Source: CAKUFA01 sp963646285 (GTDB lineage Bacteria > Bacillota > Clostridia > Christensenellales > Aristaeellaceae). Taken from it: 25,023 nt of DNA. The stretch is from contig CAVIWF010000037.1 of the NCBI GenBank assembly GCA_963646285.1, positions 1-25,023 on the forward strand, given 5' to 3'. The position numbers and the translations under genes were made by a program. This document shows positions 1 through 7,579 of the stretch, in pieces. The notes below the pieces were generated by a model, which saw only the letters and a program-made list of their open reading frames with translations, searched no databases and was not told the DNA's origin. Position 1 is the first letter of the stretch. Every line of letters begins with the position of its first letter.

Positions 1-55
1 GAGTGTTTGACTACGAATCAAAAGGTCGTGGGTTCGAATCCCGCCGGGCTCACCA
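1..55 (+). tRNA. tRNA-Arg(ACG), 3' part (5' end outside the window)
   Basis: The anticodon stem TTTGA/TCAAA (6-10 with 18-22) encloses the loop CTACGAA, which gives anticodon ACG (arginine). A five-base variable loop follows. The T-arm is GTGGG/CCCGC around TTCGAAT. The 3' acceptor strand (45-51), discriminator A52 and an encoded CCA (53-55) complete it. The D-arm and 5' acceptor strand lie upstream of the window. No copy of the tRNA 3' end was seen elsewhere in the window, so no attachment-site pair can be claimed. Confidence 0.92.
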
Positions 56-62
56 TGAAATG

Positions 63-105
63 CGGCAGTCCATGATACAATGGGCTACCGTACTTTTTTA
101 TTTTT
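63..105 (+). terminator. Rho-independent terminator of the tRNA transcript
   Basis: An 11-bp stem (63-73 with 80-90) has one mismatch and one G-U pair and closes a six-base loop. It is followed by TAC and the run TTTTTTATTTTT. It starts eight bases after the tRNA CCA end. Confidence 0.75.
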
Positions 106-132
106 CTGTCGAAGAAGTCCTTATATCAAGCG

Positions 133-236
133 TTTTTTCCGAGTATGGGGGTGCAAAAATCCTCAATGCTCGGATTTTCCTATTTTACCGAAGATGCGCT
201 GCTGATTTTTGCTTTGCACCCCCCTTATGGGAAAAA
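133..236. repeat. Long imperfect palindrome, possible decayed small mobile element or RNA hairpin
   Basis: The outer arms are TTTTTTCC (133-140) and GGGAAAAA (229-236 region). The inner arms are GGGGGTGCAAA (147-157) and TTTGCACCCCC (213-223), extended by AATC/GATT. The centre is about 45 bases. The perfect 11-bp core with matching outer arms is unlikely to be chance. It has no coding content. Whether it is a MITE-like remnant or a transcribed hairpin cannot be told from one copy. Confidence 0.5.
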
Positions 237-350
237 TCAAAAAGTAGATAGGTTTATCAAAAGGTTGCAGAGAAAAATCAAATTGTTCCTTGACATTTAT
301 TTGCTACGCTTTCCCTCTTCCCCAGGGAGAGTCAATGTTCCTTCTGATTT

Positions 351-359
351 TGATACAAT
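351..359 (+). promoter_or_regulatory. Candidate extended -10 promoter (TGATACAAT)
   Basis: TGATACAAT matches the extended -10 pattern TGnTATAAT with one change. No good -35 lies at the usual distance; GTCAAT at 331-336 is a poor match. Transcription would begin near 366 and run into the hairpin series at 366-533. Confidence 0.35.
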
Positions 360-365
360 AGAAAA

Positions 366-533
366 AGCCTTCTCCGGGGTCAAAACCGCCGAAAAAAGGC
401 ATAAAACAAGGGCTTTCGAGGTCAAATGCTGACTTCGGAAGCCCTATTTTACTTTATTCAGTTACGGATTTCTTCCGTTCCAGAATCCGGTTACACCGTG
501 GGGGGTAAGCCTTGCGGTGTACGGATTTTGGAA
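366..533 (+). ncRNA. Candidate structured RNA with four successive hairpins
   Basis: Hairpins lie at about 367-400 (GCCTT/AAGGC outer stem), 409-445 (16-bp stem, 5-base loop), 464-478 (ACGGA/TCCGT) and 478-533 (stem of roughly 19 pairs around a 16-base loop). In both large stems the imperfect positions are G-U pairs when read on the + strand and A-C mismatches on the - strand. This suggests the + strand RNA is the folded form. Alternatively 409-445 may simply be a terminator shared with the convergent restriction operon. No known RNA family was recognised. Confidence 0.35.
409..450. terminator. Hairpin with terminator character between the tRNA region and the restriction operon
   Basis: AGGGCTTTCGAGGTCA (409-424) pairs with TGACTTCGGAAGCCCT (430-445) around a five-base loop. 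ATTTTACTTTATT follows on + and TTGTTTTATG on -. It lies about 120 bases past the mcrC stop and could end the restriction operon as well as a + strand transcript. Confidence 0.45.
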
Positions 534-562
534 TAATTAAAAGGTATGGCAAAATTAAAAGA

Positions 563-1615
563 TTAAGTGAAATGTTCCTCCACTATAGCATTCAGCTGGG
601 CCGCAATTTCAGAGAAATCCCGGTTCAGATCAAGCGTTTTCACGCTGATTTGATTGCCGCTCATCCGATAGCTGTTATCCGGCTGTATTGCTTCGTCCGT
701 TGCGGCATACAGAAGCATACCGGATACCCGATGCGGTTCATCGTCAAACTCGGTATCTTTGTTTTTCACATAAGTGAAAATCTGATACAGATTGCCGGAA
801 TGCAGGGTATGCACATCATACTGAGCCTGTGTAGTGTGAGTATAGTACTTGGCATCAATGATGAGAACTTCGTTGCCCCTGGTCAGCATAATATCGCTTT
901 GCATGACCGGGAGCATAGTCCCGATACCATCGTCCAACGCCCAGGGGATCTGAGATGCTGTTGCCGTTACCTGCGGACATTCCCTGACGTAATACTCCAG
1001 TATGAATTTCTCATACAGTCGGTTCATACGCTGCTCGTCGATGAAAGAAGCCAGTCGGTATTCGCCAGAGTCTGTGGTCAACAGCATCCCTTCGAGAATC
1101 AGCTGGCACAGACTGATGAGCATCCGATAGGTATTGTTGTTCCGTTGAAAGCGAATGGCTGACCAGCGGATCGTGGCAGGATCGATTGTGTCAACATTCG
1201 AGAAGAACAGCATTTCCTTCTTCAAGTCGCTTTTGTACACTTGATCCACCCTCGTGTGCCGGAGCAAAAGCATAACGGTCGTTTTCAGTATCTGATTCAG
1301 GAGATTGTTCTCGGAAAGCTCGTCGTACTCACAGGTCAACACCCGCTTTCTGGCAAGGCGGTTCTGAATGGTCCCCGGCATATCTATCTTGCCACGGACT
1401 ACCGCAACATCCTCTTTGCGGTTCAAGTATTCCCGGTACAGCCCCTGTTTCAATTGTCTGCTGATGCCCTTCGCCAGAATCGCAGCGAAGAGGTTATGTA
1501 TGTTCTCGAACTCTTCGGCAGCAACATCTTCATAACCGCCTTGATTCAGCGTCGTGAAGGCATACGAAAGCATATAGTATATGTTTTTGATGAAGATGCT
1601 CTTATCCTTAATCAT
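563..1615 (-). CDS. mcrC: McrC, nuclease subunit of a McrBC-type restriction system
   Basis: In the McrBC family, McrC is the nuclease that McrB, a GTPase, activates at modified DNA. The 350-aa protein has the family layout. A long helical N-terminal part is followed by a PD-(D/E)XK core with Asp241 (in SDIML) and Asp254-Ala-Lys256 (in LIIDAKYY), then helices such as the LYQIFTYV stretch. I chose the ATG at 1615 because it overlaps the mcrB stop as ATGA, the usual sign of coupled translation. An upstream in-frame start at 1645 would lie deep inside mcrB. It is the last gene of the three-gene operon. Catalytic residues look intact. Confidence 0.9.
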   Translation of the reverse strand: MIKDKSIFIKNIYYMLSYAFTTLNQGGYEDVAAEEFENIHNLFAAILAKGISRQLKQGLYREYLNRKEDVAVVRGKIDMPGTIQNRLARKRVLTCEYDELSENNLLNQILKTTVMLLLRHTRVDQVYKSDLKKEMLFFSNVDTIDPATIRWSAIRFQRNNNTYRMLISLCQLILEGMLLTTDSGEYRLASFIDEQRMNRLYEKFILEYYVRECPQVTATASQIPWALDDGIGTMLPVMQSDIMLTRGNEVLIIDAKYYTHTTQAQYDVHTLHSGNLYQIFTYVKNKDTEFDDEPHRVSGMLLYAATDEAIQPDNSYRMSGNQISVKTLDLNRDFSEIAAQLNAIVEEHFT

Positions 1616-4008
1616 TGAAACACACCTTGCAGAATGTTTTCCCAACGCTGGAGCTTGTTGGTGTCATCGAACCAGTATTCACTAAGCATCGGGAGAATGT
1701 CGTAGTCAACAATGGAGTGCAGCCACTCCTCGGTGCAAACATCCCTGCCGCAGAAATAGCTGTGACCGATGCAAAAGCCCTTACCCAACGACTTGTCGAG
1801 AGAAATCTCACGGTTCAGGTCCTTCACCTTGTTAACGAGTTCGTTCAGCGTTTCGTTATTCAGACCGTTCTGATAATGGATGAAGCCCTCAGAATCAAAG
1901 CCCGGTTCCACCTCAAAGAAGCTGAAGCGGCGGCGGAGCGCATAGTCAATCATGGCGAGACTGCGATCTGCCGTGTTCATCATACCGATGATATACAGGT
2001 TCTTGGGGACGGAGAAAGAAAGCCCATTGTACGCCAGCGTTGCCTTGGTGCCACGGTAATCTTTTTCAATCAGCATGAGCAGCTCACCGAAAATTTTGCT
2101 CATGTTGCCGCGGTTGATCTCATCAATAATGAAGAAGAATTCCTTGTCCGGTTGGTTTGCAACTTTCTGACAGAAACGATAAAAAATACCGTATTTCAGT
2201 TCAAAGCCGTCCTCTACAGGCTTGTAGCCCATCATGAAGTCCTCGTAGGAGTAATTCTGATGGAACTGGACGAACTCAATGCGGCTGTCATCCTTTTCTC
2301 CCATCATAGACCATGCCAGACGCCTTGCGGCAAAGGTTTTACCGACGCCGGGAGCACCCTGCAGAATGATGTTCTTCTTGTTACGGAGAACAGCCACAAG
2401 GTTTTCATAGCGCTTTTCGGTCATATACACTTCATCAAGGAAATCGCTCTTCGTGTAAGCGTCAATGGATGCTTCCTGCGCTACCGGATTCTCCTCTCGA
2501 ATCATATCGAGGATGAAGTCATATTCGCCCCTGGTGAGTTTGAACAGGCTGCCCTGCGGATTCTGGAAATACTCCATACGCTCCAGTTCCGGGCATTCTT
2601 TCAGTGTCGCATAGTCAATGGGTGAGGTCAAGCCTTCCACTTTTTCGAAGAATAACTTTTCGCCGTCCTGTTCTGCACTGATACGGCCGATTGCTACAAT
2701 CTGCTTTACCGGGTTGGATTCATAGCCGATAATCATGTCGCCGGCTTTGGCATCCAGGAAGTTCTGAAAGATACGGCGTTTGTTGCCGTTTTCATTGTAG
2801 AGCGTGTAGGACTGCACCTCTCCGACGGCGATGTCGGAAAAACTCCAAATTTTCGGATTCGCATTCAGCCACCAATAACCGTGGTCTTCTTCGCCGGGAG
2901 CGGCTTTCACATACAATTCAATCCCGGACAGATCGACCTTATCCAAGGCGGCGGCCAGTTCGTCACGAAGCCTCCAAGTGTAGGAGCCTTGTTCCTCTTT
3001 TGAGGCATACCGACCCACATAGAGAATAGGCCACCATTTTGAATTTTCCGTATCCTCCTCCGTAACCGGGCAGCCCGTTTTATCCGCGATTCTTCTGGCG
3101 AGCGCAGATGATCCTGCGCTGTAAAAGTTCTTGGATTCACCGTATTTGACTGCAAGCTGCGTGCAGGTAGCCTGACCACCGTAGTCTTTCATGCGCTTCA
3201 TGATTTCAAGACTGCCGGTGGTGAATATTTCAGGGTCGCCCAGCAGTTTCACCCAATCATCCACAGAGAAGCCGGGAGTATATGTTGCCGGGAACCATTC
3301 GTCCTCCACTTGAATGTCCGAATCCTTCTGAGAATAAAATCTGCTGATATAAAATCCCACATCGATGGTCAGCGTTTTGAGTTCAGGGTCGGGATAGCAG
3401 GTATCCGTCAGCTGTGACTGAAACAGATTAACGAGCTCGGTGTCCTCTTTGAGGGCAAGGCTGATCTCATCATAGAGCCGCAGGAAGTTGCGGATATTGT
3501 CTGCGTAAGCACCTTTTTTGAAGCGGTAATCTGCCTCAAGCTCACTTGCGACGGTTTTTACCTCACCGAACTTATAGATGTAATATTTGTCCGGGTAGCG
3601 GAGCCAGAGATAGGTGCTGATGGCGTTTTCGTACTGGTAATGCTGCGCCGCACCGTTTCCGTATTTCTCCAATAGAATAGAGGACTGCATTTTAAACGCA
3701 TTCATGCGCTCAAATACATCCTTGCTCTCGTCAAACAAGGCAATAAACATCGCCCGAACCTCTTCCGGTGCGGCCTTGGCAAAGCCTACAATCATACCCT
3801 TGGGGAAATTGTTGTTGGATGCCAGCAGATTGAAGGTCTTGTCAAGGGAGCGGTTCAACATTTCGGGGAAATTCTGAGCATTCACATCCCAATTATCCTG
3901 AAACCACTTCACAGCTTCCCATTTGTATTTTTCGTTGCCCCACTGCGTGGAGACAAAACTCTGCTTGTACTGTGCCAGTACTTCTTTCAATCGAAATTGG
4001 TCAAACAT
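1612..4008 (-). CDS. mcrB: McrB-type AAA+ GTPase with N-terminal recognition modules including an EVE domain
   Basis: The motor of a McrBC restriction system recognises modified DNA and translocates using NTP hydrolysis. The C-terminal AAA+ module has Walker A GAPGVGKT (551-558), Walker B in FFIIDEINRGN (629-635 core) and the McrB signature MNTADRS (677-683) followed by the ALRRRF sensor region. Residues about 377-500 read as an EVE domain (start GYWWLNANPKIW, later AGDMIIGY), a fold that reads modified bases. Residues 1-240 and 250-365 form two further unidentified modules; the second has a winged-helix-like stretch. At 798 aa it is far longer than E. coli McrB (about 460 aa). SD AAGGGGTGA sits just upstream of the ATG. 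Confidence 0.92.
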   Translation of the reverse strand: MFDQFRLKEVLAQYKQSFVSTQWGNEKYKWEAVKWFQDNWDVNAQNFPEMLNRSLDKTFNLLASNNNFPKGMIVGFAKAAPEEVRAMFIALFDESKDVFERMNAFKMQSSILLEKYGNGAAQHYQYENAISTYLWLRYPDKYYIYKFGEVKTVASELEADYRFKKGAYADNIRNFLRLYDEISLALKEDTELVNLFQSQLTDTCYPDPELKTLTIDVGFYISRFYSQKDSDIQVEDEWFPATYTPGFSVDDWVKLLGDPEIFTTGSLEIMKRMKDYGGQATCTQLAVKYGESKNFYSAGSSALARRIADKTGCPVTEEDTENSKWWPILYVGRYASKEEQGSYTWRLRDELAAALDKVDLSGIELYVKAAPGEEDHGYWWLNANPKIWSFSDIAVGEVQSYTLYNENGNKRRIFQNFLDAKAGDMIIGYESNPVKQIVAIGRISAEQDGEKLFFEKVEGLTSPIDYATLKECPELERMEYFQNPQGSLFKLTRGEYDFILDMIREENPVAQEASIDAYTKSDFLDEVYMTEKRYENLVAVLRNKKNIILQGAPGVGKTFAARRLAWSMMGEKDDSRIEFVQFHQNYSYEDFMMGYKPVEDGFELKYGIFYRFCQKVANQPDKEFFFIIDEINRGNMSKIFGELLMLIEKDYRGTKATLAYNGLSFSVPKNLYIIGMMNTADRSLAMIDYALRRRFSFFEVEPGFDSEGFIHYQNGLNNETLNELVNKVKDLNREISLDKSLGKGFCIGHSYFCGRDVCTEEWLHSIVDYDILPMLSEYWFDDTNKLQRWENILQGVFQ

Positions 4009-4065
4009 GATATCACCCCTTTATTGTGTCATCACTCTGTTTTCAGTCAAATGCCTCCCATCGTT

Positions 4066-4638
4066 TTAATCTATTGGGGAAACTTCATCAGTTTGTTGCT
4101 TCAGTGACCATCTGTAACAAAGAGTGTCCACTTCTTTTCCATGTTGATAAGTTTTAATAGCCGCCCAATTGCGTTTGTATAGCCAAATTGAAAATCCAAA
4201 TGAATACCTATACTCGTGATCTTGGCTTGTATAATAGCACAGTTTTTCGATGTCAACAGCCATCTGCTCTTTATTAGGCTTTCCTTTCTTAAATTCTAAT
4301 ACCATTAGATTTTCCGCATTAGCACGCCGTTTGTGTAGGAGCAAATCAGGAATCGTGTTTTTGATCTTCTCTCGTCTGCCGTTTTCATTTTCCAGAAATA
4401 GTCCTTTTGTACATTCAAAATTGCGATTGTACTGACAATCCAAGCTAATTCCGGCATAACGGGGATCATTTCGAATCCTGTCTAGCAAATACCAACCAAT
4501 CCGGAACACCATACAGTTTTCAGCAACTGACTTTTTGATTGATTGATAATCTACTAGCTGTTTGTCATTTTTATAGAATTCACTTAAAGCATAATCAATC
4601 AAACTTTTTGCTTCCTCGAGAGTGAATTCCGTTTTCAT
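4066..4638 (-). CDS. Small PD-(D/E)XK nuclease-like protein, first gene of the mcrBC operon
   Basis: I do not recognise this 190-aa protein by name. It carries a PD-(D/E)XK signature: an early Glu40 in a helix (AENCMVFRIGWYLLDRI), Pro97-Asp98 (TIPDLLLHKR) and Glu115-Phe-Lys117 (MVLEFKKG), spaced 17 residues apart as in the superfamily. After the core are aromatic-rich strands. It starts at an ATG with SD AAAGAGG eight bases upstream and is followed 57 bases later by mcrB on the same strand, behind the operon promoter. The gene is visibly more AT-rich than radA or mcrB, which suggests separate acquisition. It could be an accessory nuclease, a partner subunit, or an unrelated nuclease. Activity is an inference. 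Confidence 0.7.
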   Translation of the reverse strand: MKTEFTLEEAKSLIDYALSEFYKNDKQLVDYQSIKKSVAENCMVFRIGWYLLDRIRNDPRYAGISLDCQYNRNFECTKGLFLENENGRREKIKNTIPDLLLHKRRANAENLMVLEFKKGKPNKEQMAVDIEKLCYYTSQDHEYRYSFGFSIWLYKRNWAAIKTYQHGKEVDTLCYRWSLKQQTDEVSPID

Positions 4639-4751
4639 TTTACCAACCTCTTTCTTGCTGAAATATTTTATCCCCCATTAGAAATCAAGCTGCTTTGCTT
4701 GTCTCGTATTTTACGCTCCTTATAAAAACAGTTTAGCAAGACTCTCAGCGC

Positions 4752-4779
4752 ATTATAACACTCCTTTTTCAAAAATCAA
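4752..4779 (-). promoter_or_regulatory. Promoter of the restriction operon
   Basis: On the - strand, TTGATT (4774-4779), a 16-base spacer and TATAAT (4752-4757) are present, with an extended -10 (TGTTATAAT). The leader to the first ATG at 4638 is about 105 bases. No other promoter candidate was seen before mcrB. Confidence 0.75.
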
Positions 4780-4818
4780 TACATCTTTTTGTTTTTAGCG
4801 AAAAAACGTGTAATGCAT

Positions 4819-4847
4819 TTGCATCCACATTCCCTCGGTGTTATAAT
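4819..4847 (+). promoter_or_regulatory. Promoter of radA
   Basis: TTGCAT (4819-4824), a 17-base spacer and TATAAT (4842-4847) with an extended TG lead to a start near 4854. It diverges from the restriction promoter with only 39 bases between the two -35 boxes. Confidence 0.8.
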
Positions 4848-4881
4848 ACAATGGGTTTTGTTTTGACGAGATGGGATGAAG

Positions 4882-4888
4882 AAGGGAG
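4882..4888 (+). promoter_or_regulatory. Ribosome binding site that decides the radA start
   Basis: AAGGGAG lies eight bases before the GTG at 4897, whereas nothing SD-like precedes the alternative ATG at 4876. The protein from GTG also begins like other RadA proteins. Confidence 0.7.
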
Positions 4889-4896
4889 CGAGGCCT

Positions 4897-6270
4897 GTGG
4901 CAAAGGAAAAGACCTGCTTTGCCTGCACATCCTGCGGATATGAAGCTACCCGCTGGGTGGGGCGATGCCCGGCTTGCGGTGCATGGAATACCATGGAAGA
5001 AACCGTTGCGGCACCTGCCATGAAGGCTACGCCCCAGAAGGCGGCAAAGCAGCGGGGCGGTACCGGTGCCACGGCTTTGCTGCTGAAAGACATTCCGGAG
5101 GATGCAGTGGAGCGCACCACCACCGGCATCAGTGAACTGGATCGTGTGCTGGGTGGCGGCATTGTGGAGGGCGGATTGATGCTGATCGGCGGTGATCCGG
5201 GCATCGGCAAATCCACCCTGCTGCTGCAGGTGTGTGCCAATCTCTGCCGGGATGGAAAAAAGGTGCTCTACATCAGCGGCGAAGAATCTGCCAAGCAGAT
5301 CAAACTCCGTGCTCGCAGGCTGGGCATTGACGTGCCTAACTTGTACGTGCTAGCAGAAAACGCCTTGGACGGTGTGGAGGAAAAGCTGCTGAAGCTTTCT
5401 CCGGACGTGGCGGTTGTGGACTCCATCCAAACCATGTACCGGCCGGAAATGGCCTCAGCCCCCGGCAGCGTAAGCCAAATACGGGAATGCACCAGCCTGA
5501 TCATGCGCCTGTGCAAGGAAACCGGCACCGCCATTTTCTTGGTGGGTCATGTGACTAAGGAAGGTGCCATTGCCGGTCCCAGAATGTTGGAGCACATGGT
5601 GGATGTGGTGCTGTACTTTGAAGGGGACAGGCAGCAGGAATATCGGCTGCTGCGGGCAGTGAAGAACCGTTTCGGTTCCGTGAATGAACTGGGCGTGTTC
5701 CAAATGACCCAGCAGGGCATGCAGGTGGTGCCTAATCCCAGTGAACAGCTGTTAAGTCACCGTGCCAAGGGAGCTTCCGGCTCCGTGGTGTTCTGCGGAT
5801 TGGAAGGCTCCCGACCGCTGCTCTGCGACGTGCAGGCCTTAACGGCCCCCAGCTATTTTGGCACGCCTCGGCGCACGGTAGGCGGTGCGGACAACGGCAG
5901 GGTGGCGCTGCTGCTGGCTGTGCTGGAAAAACGTTGCGGACAGCGCACCTCCAATCAGGATGTGTATGTGAATGTTGCAGGTGGCCTTGAACTAAGCGAA
6001 CCTGCGGCAGACCTGGCACTGTGCATGGCGGTGGCTTCTTCCTTAAAGGATGAGGCGGTAGGAGCGCAGACGGCGGTCATGGGAGAAATCGGTCTGGCAG
6101 GGGAAGTGCGAGCCATTCCTCAGTGTGACAGACGCATTGCGGAATGCGCACGGCTGGGGTTTACCACCATCCTTTTGCCAAGAGAGAACCTGAAGCGCAT
6201 CACTGCGCCGGATGGCGTGAAGCTCATCGGTGTGGATACAGTGATGCAGGCCTTGAGCGTACTGTTTTAA
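4897..6270 (+). CDS. radA: RadA DNA repair ATPase / branch-migration helicase
   Basis: RadA drives branch migration of recombination intermediates and helps process stalled forks. The 457-aa protein shows the full order: N-terminal zinc finger CTSCG...CPACGAW, a RecA-like core with Walker A in GGDPGIGKST, the RadA-specific KNRFG motif and a Lon-like C-terminal domain. The GTG start gives the usual VAKEKTCFAC opening and has the better SD; an ATG 21 bases upstream is the alternative. It has its own promoter and is followed after 58 bases by yacL, an order also known from Bacillus, where disA lies between them. No sign of damage. Confidence 0.95.
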   Translation: MAKEKTCFACTSCGYEATRWVGRCPACGAWNTMEETVAAPAMKATPQKAAKQRGGTGATALLLKDIPEDAVERTTTGISELDRVLGGGIVEGGLMLIGGDPGIGKSTLLLQVCANLCRDGKKVLYISGEESAKQIKLRARRLGIDVPNLYVLAENALDGVEEKLLKLSPDVAVVDSIQTMYRPEMASAPGSVSQIRECTSLIMRLCKETGTAIFLVGHVTKEGAIAGPRMLEHMVDVVLYFEGDRQQEYRLLRAVKNRFGSVNELGVFQMTQQGMQVVPNPSEQLLSHRAKGASGSVVFCGLEGSRPLLCDVQALTAPSYFGTPRRTVGGADNGRVALLLAVLEKRCGQRTSNQDVYVNVAGGLELSEPAADLALCMAVASSLKDEAVGAQTAVMGEIGLAGEVRAIPQCDRRIAECARLGFTTILLPRENLKRITAPDGVKLIGVDTVMQALSVLF

Positions 6271-6328
6271 TTCATTTATTCGCATTCATTAACGCCTTTT
6301 TTCAGGCGGAAGGGACGGAACCAACTCC

Positions 6329-7462
6329 ATGAAATCAAAGGTGATACAGCGTTTGCTGCGTGGACTGATCACCGTGCTGGGCGCAGGCGTCGGTGCAGCC
6401 ATGGCAGCCTTGACACTGCAGCTTTATGGCATCAACAACCCGGAAAGTCATCTGTCCGTGGGGAATTTGGTGCTGACTTATGTGATCTCCTGCGTCATAT
6501 TCGCCATCCTCCTGTTCTTCCTCAGCGATCCCATTATCAGAAAATGCACAGAGCTGGGTAACGAGCTGGAACAGCGACTGGATAAAATGTCCATCAGCCA
6601 AATGACGGGCTGCATGCTGGGCTTGGTGGTGGGTCTGGTGATTGCGGCACTGCTGTCCCAGCTGGTAGGTTTCCTGGGGCAGAGCATGTTCACCACCGCC
6701 CTGTCCGCCATCCTCTATGTGACCTTGGGGGCAACTGGTTGGTCCATCGGCTGGAAGCGGGGCAAGGATTTTCTGGCACTGTTTACCAAGGAAGGTTTTA
6801 AGCGCAGGCATCGTACAAATGACAGCACGGACGTGACAGAGGACGGGGAAGAAACCGTGACCGCTGCCCTGCCCAAGCTGCTGGATACCTCTGCCATCAT
6901 TGACGGGCGAATCTTGGATGTGTGCCGCACAGGTTTTGTGGAAGGAAAAATGATTGTGCCCCAGTTTGTGCTGGATGAAATGCGGCATGTGGCAGATGCC
7001 ACTGACGAGCTGCGCCGCAGCCGTGGACGCAGAGGCTTGGACATCCTGAAAAAGATGCAGGCAGAACCGAAAATCACCCTTCAGGTGGATGCAACGGACT
7101 GGACGGATACGGCAGAAGTGGACGTGAAGCTGCTCCGTTTGGCGAAGCAGCTGGGTGGTGTCATTATTACAGGAGACTACAACCTGAATAAGGTGGCTGG
7201 TGTGGCAGGCGTAGGGGTGCTGAACCTGAATGACCTGGCCAGTGCCCTCCGCCCTGCCGTGCTGCCGGGGGAAGAAATGACGGTGCAGGTGGTCAAGGAA
7301 GGCAAGGAGCCAGGGCAGGGCGTAGCCTACCGGGACGATGGCACCATGATCGTTATCGAAGGCGGCGGCGATTCTGTCGGCAAAACCATTGCCGTAACGG
7401 TGACAACCGTGCTGCAAACCAGCGCAGGACGTATGATCTTTACGAAGAAGAAGGGTGCGTAA
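6329..7462 (+). CDS. yacL: YacL-family PIN/TRAM domain membrane protein
   Basis: The 377-aa protein has four hydrophobic segments (about 10-34, 45-66, 96-116, 120-143). A PIN nuclease-like domain follows, starting at LLDTSAIIDGR (Asp186) with Glu217, Asp265 and Asp283 in the expected positions. A TRAM domain (about 308-372) completes it. The layout is that of YacL/YkwD-region proteins of Firmicutes, a predicted membrane-anchored ribonuclease whose substrate is not established. The four acidic PIN residues are present, so nuclease activity is plausible. It is probably co-transcribed with radA and ends before a 13-bp hairpin. Spacing of the SD-like AAGGGA to the ATG is long (about 14 bases). 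Confidence 0.88.
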   Translation: MKSKVIQRLLRGLITVLGAGVGAAMAALTLQLYGINNPESHLSVGNLVLTYVISCVIFAILLFFLSDPIIRKCTELGNELEQRLDKMSISQMTGCMLGLVVGLVIAALLSQLVGFLGQSMFTTALSAILYVTLGATGWSIGWKRGKDFLALFTKEGFKRRHRTNDSTDVTEDGEETVTAALPKLLDTSAIIDGRILDVCRTGFVEGKMIVPQFVLDEMRHVADATDELRRSRGRRGLDILKKMQAEPKITLQVDATDWTDTAEVDVKLLRLAKQLGGVIITGDYNLNKVAGVAGVGVLNLNDLASALRPAVLPGEEMTVQVVKEGKEPGQGVAYRDDGTMIVIEGGGDSVGKTIAVTVTTVLQTSAGRMIFTKKKGA

Positions 7463-7469
7463 AGCATGG

Positions 7470-7507
7470 AGACCGAAGCGAGACGTGAAGGTGCCTCGCT
7501 TCGGTCT
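7470..7507 (+). terminator. Terminator hairpin after yacL
   Basis: AGACCGAAGCGAG (7470-7482) pairs perfectly with CTCGCTTCGGTCT (7495-7507). The following tract, ATTAACATATTTTT, is only moderately T-rich. Confidence 0.65.
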
Positions 7508-7540
7508 ATTAACATATTTTTATCCATTTTGTGTGTTCCA

Positions 7541-7571
7541 TAAAAACAAGGCAGCAACAATGTACTGCCTT
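7541..7571 (-). terminator. Terminator after the dipeptidase gene
   Basis: On the - strand, AAGGCAG and CTGCCTT (7548-7554 with 7565-7571) pair and are followed by GTTTTTATGG. It lies nine bases past the dipeptidase stop. On + the same hairpin is followed by ATTTTCT, so it may work both ways. Confidence 0.7.
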
Positions 7572-7579
7572 ATTTTCTG

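Noticed and set aside
1..55. tRNA 3' end as one half of an attachment-site pair
   Set aside because: No second copy of the tRNA end was found in the window and no integrase gene is present.
145..432. 95-codon + strand ORF after the tRNA
   Set aside because: It runs through the palindrome and hairpins, lacks an SD and has no recognisable protein character.
4780..5240. 154-codon - strand ORF overlapping the 5' part of radA
   Set aside because: It is antisense to conserved RadA motifs and covers the radA promoter.
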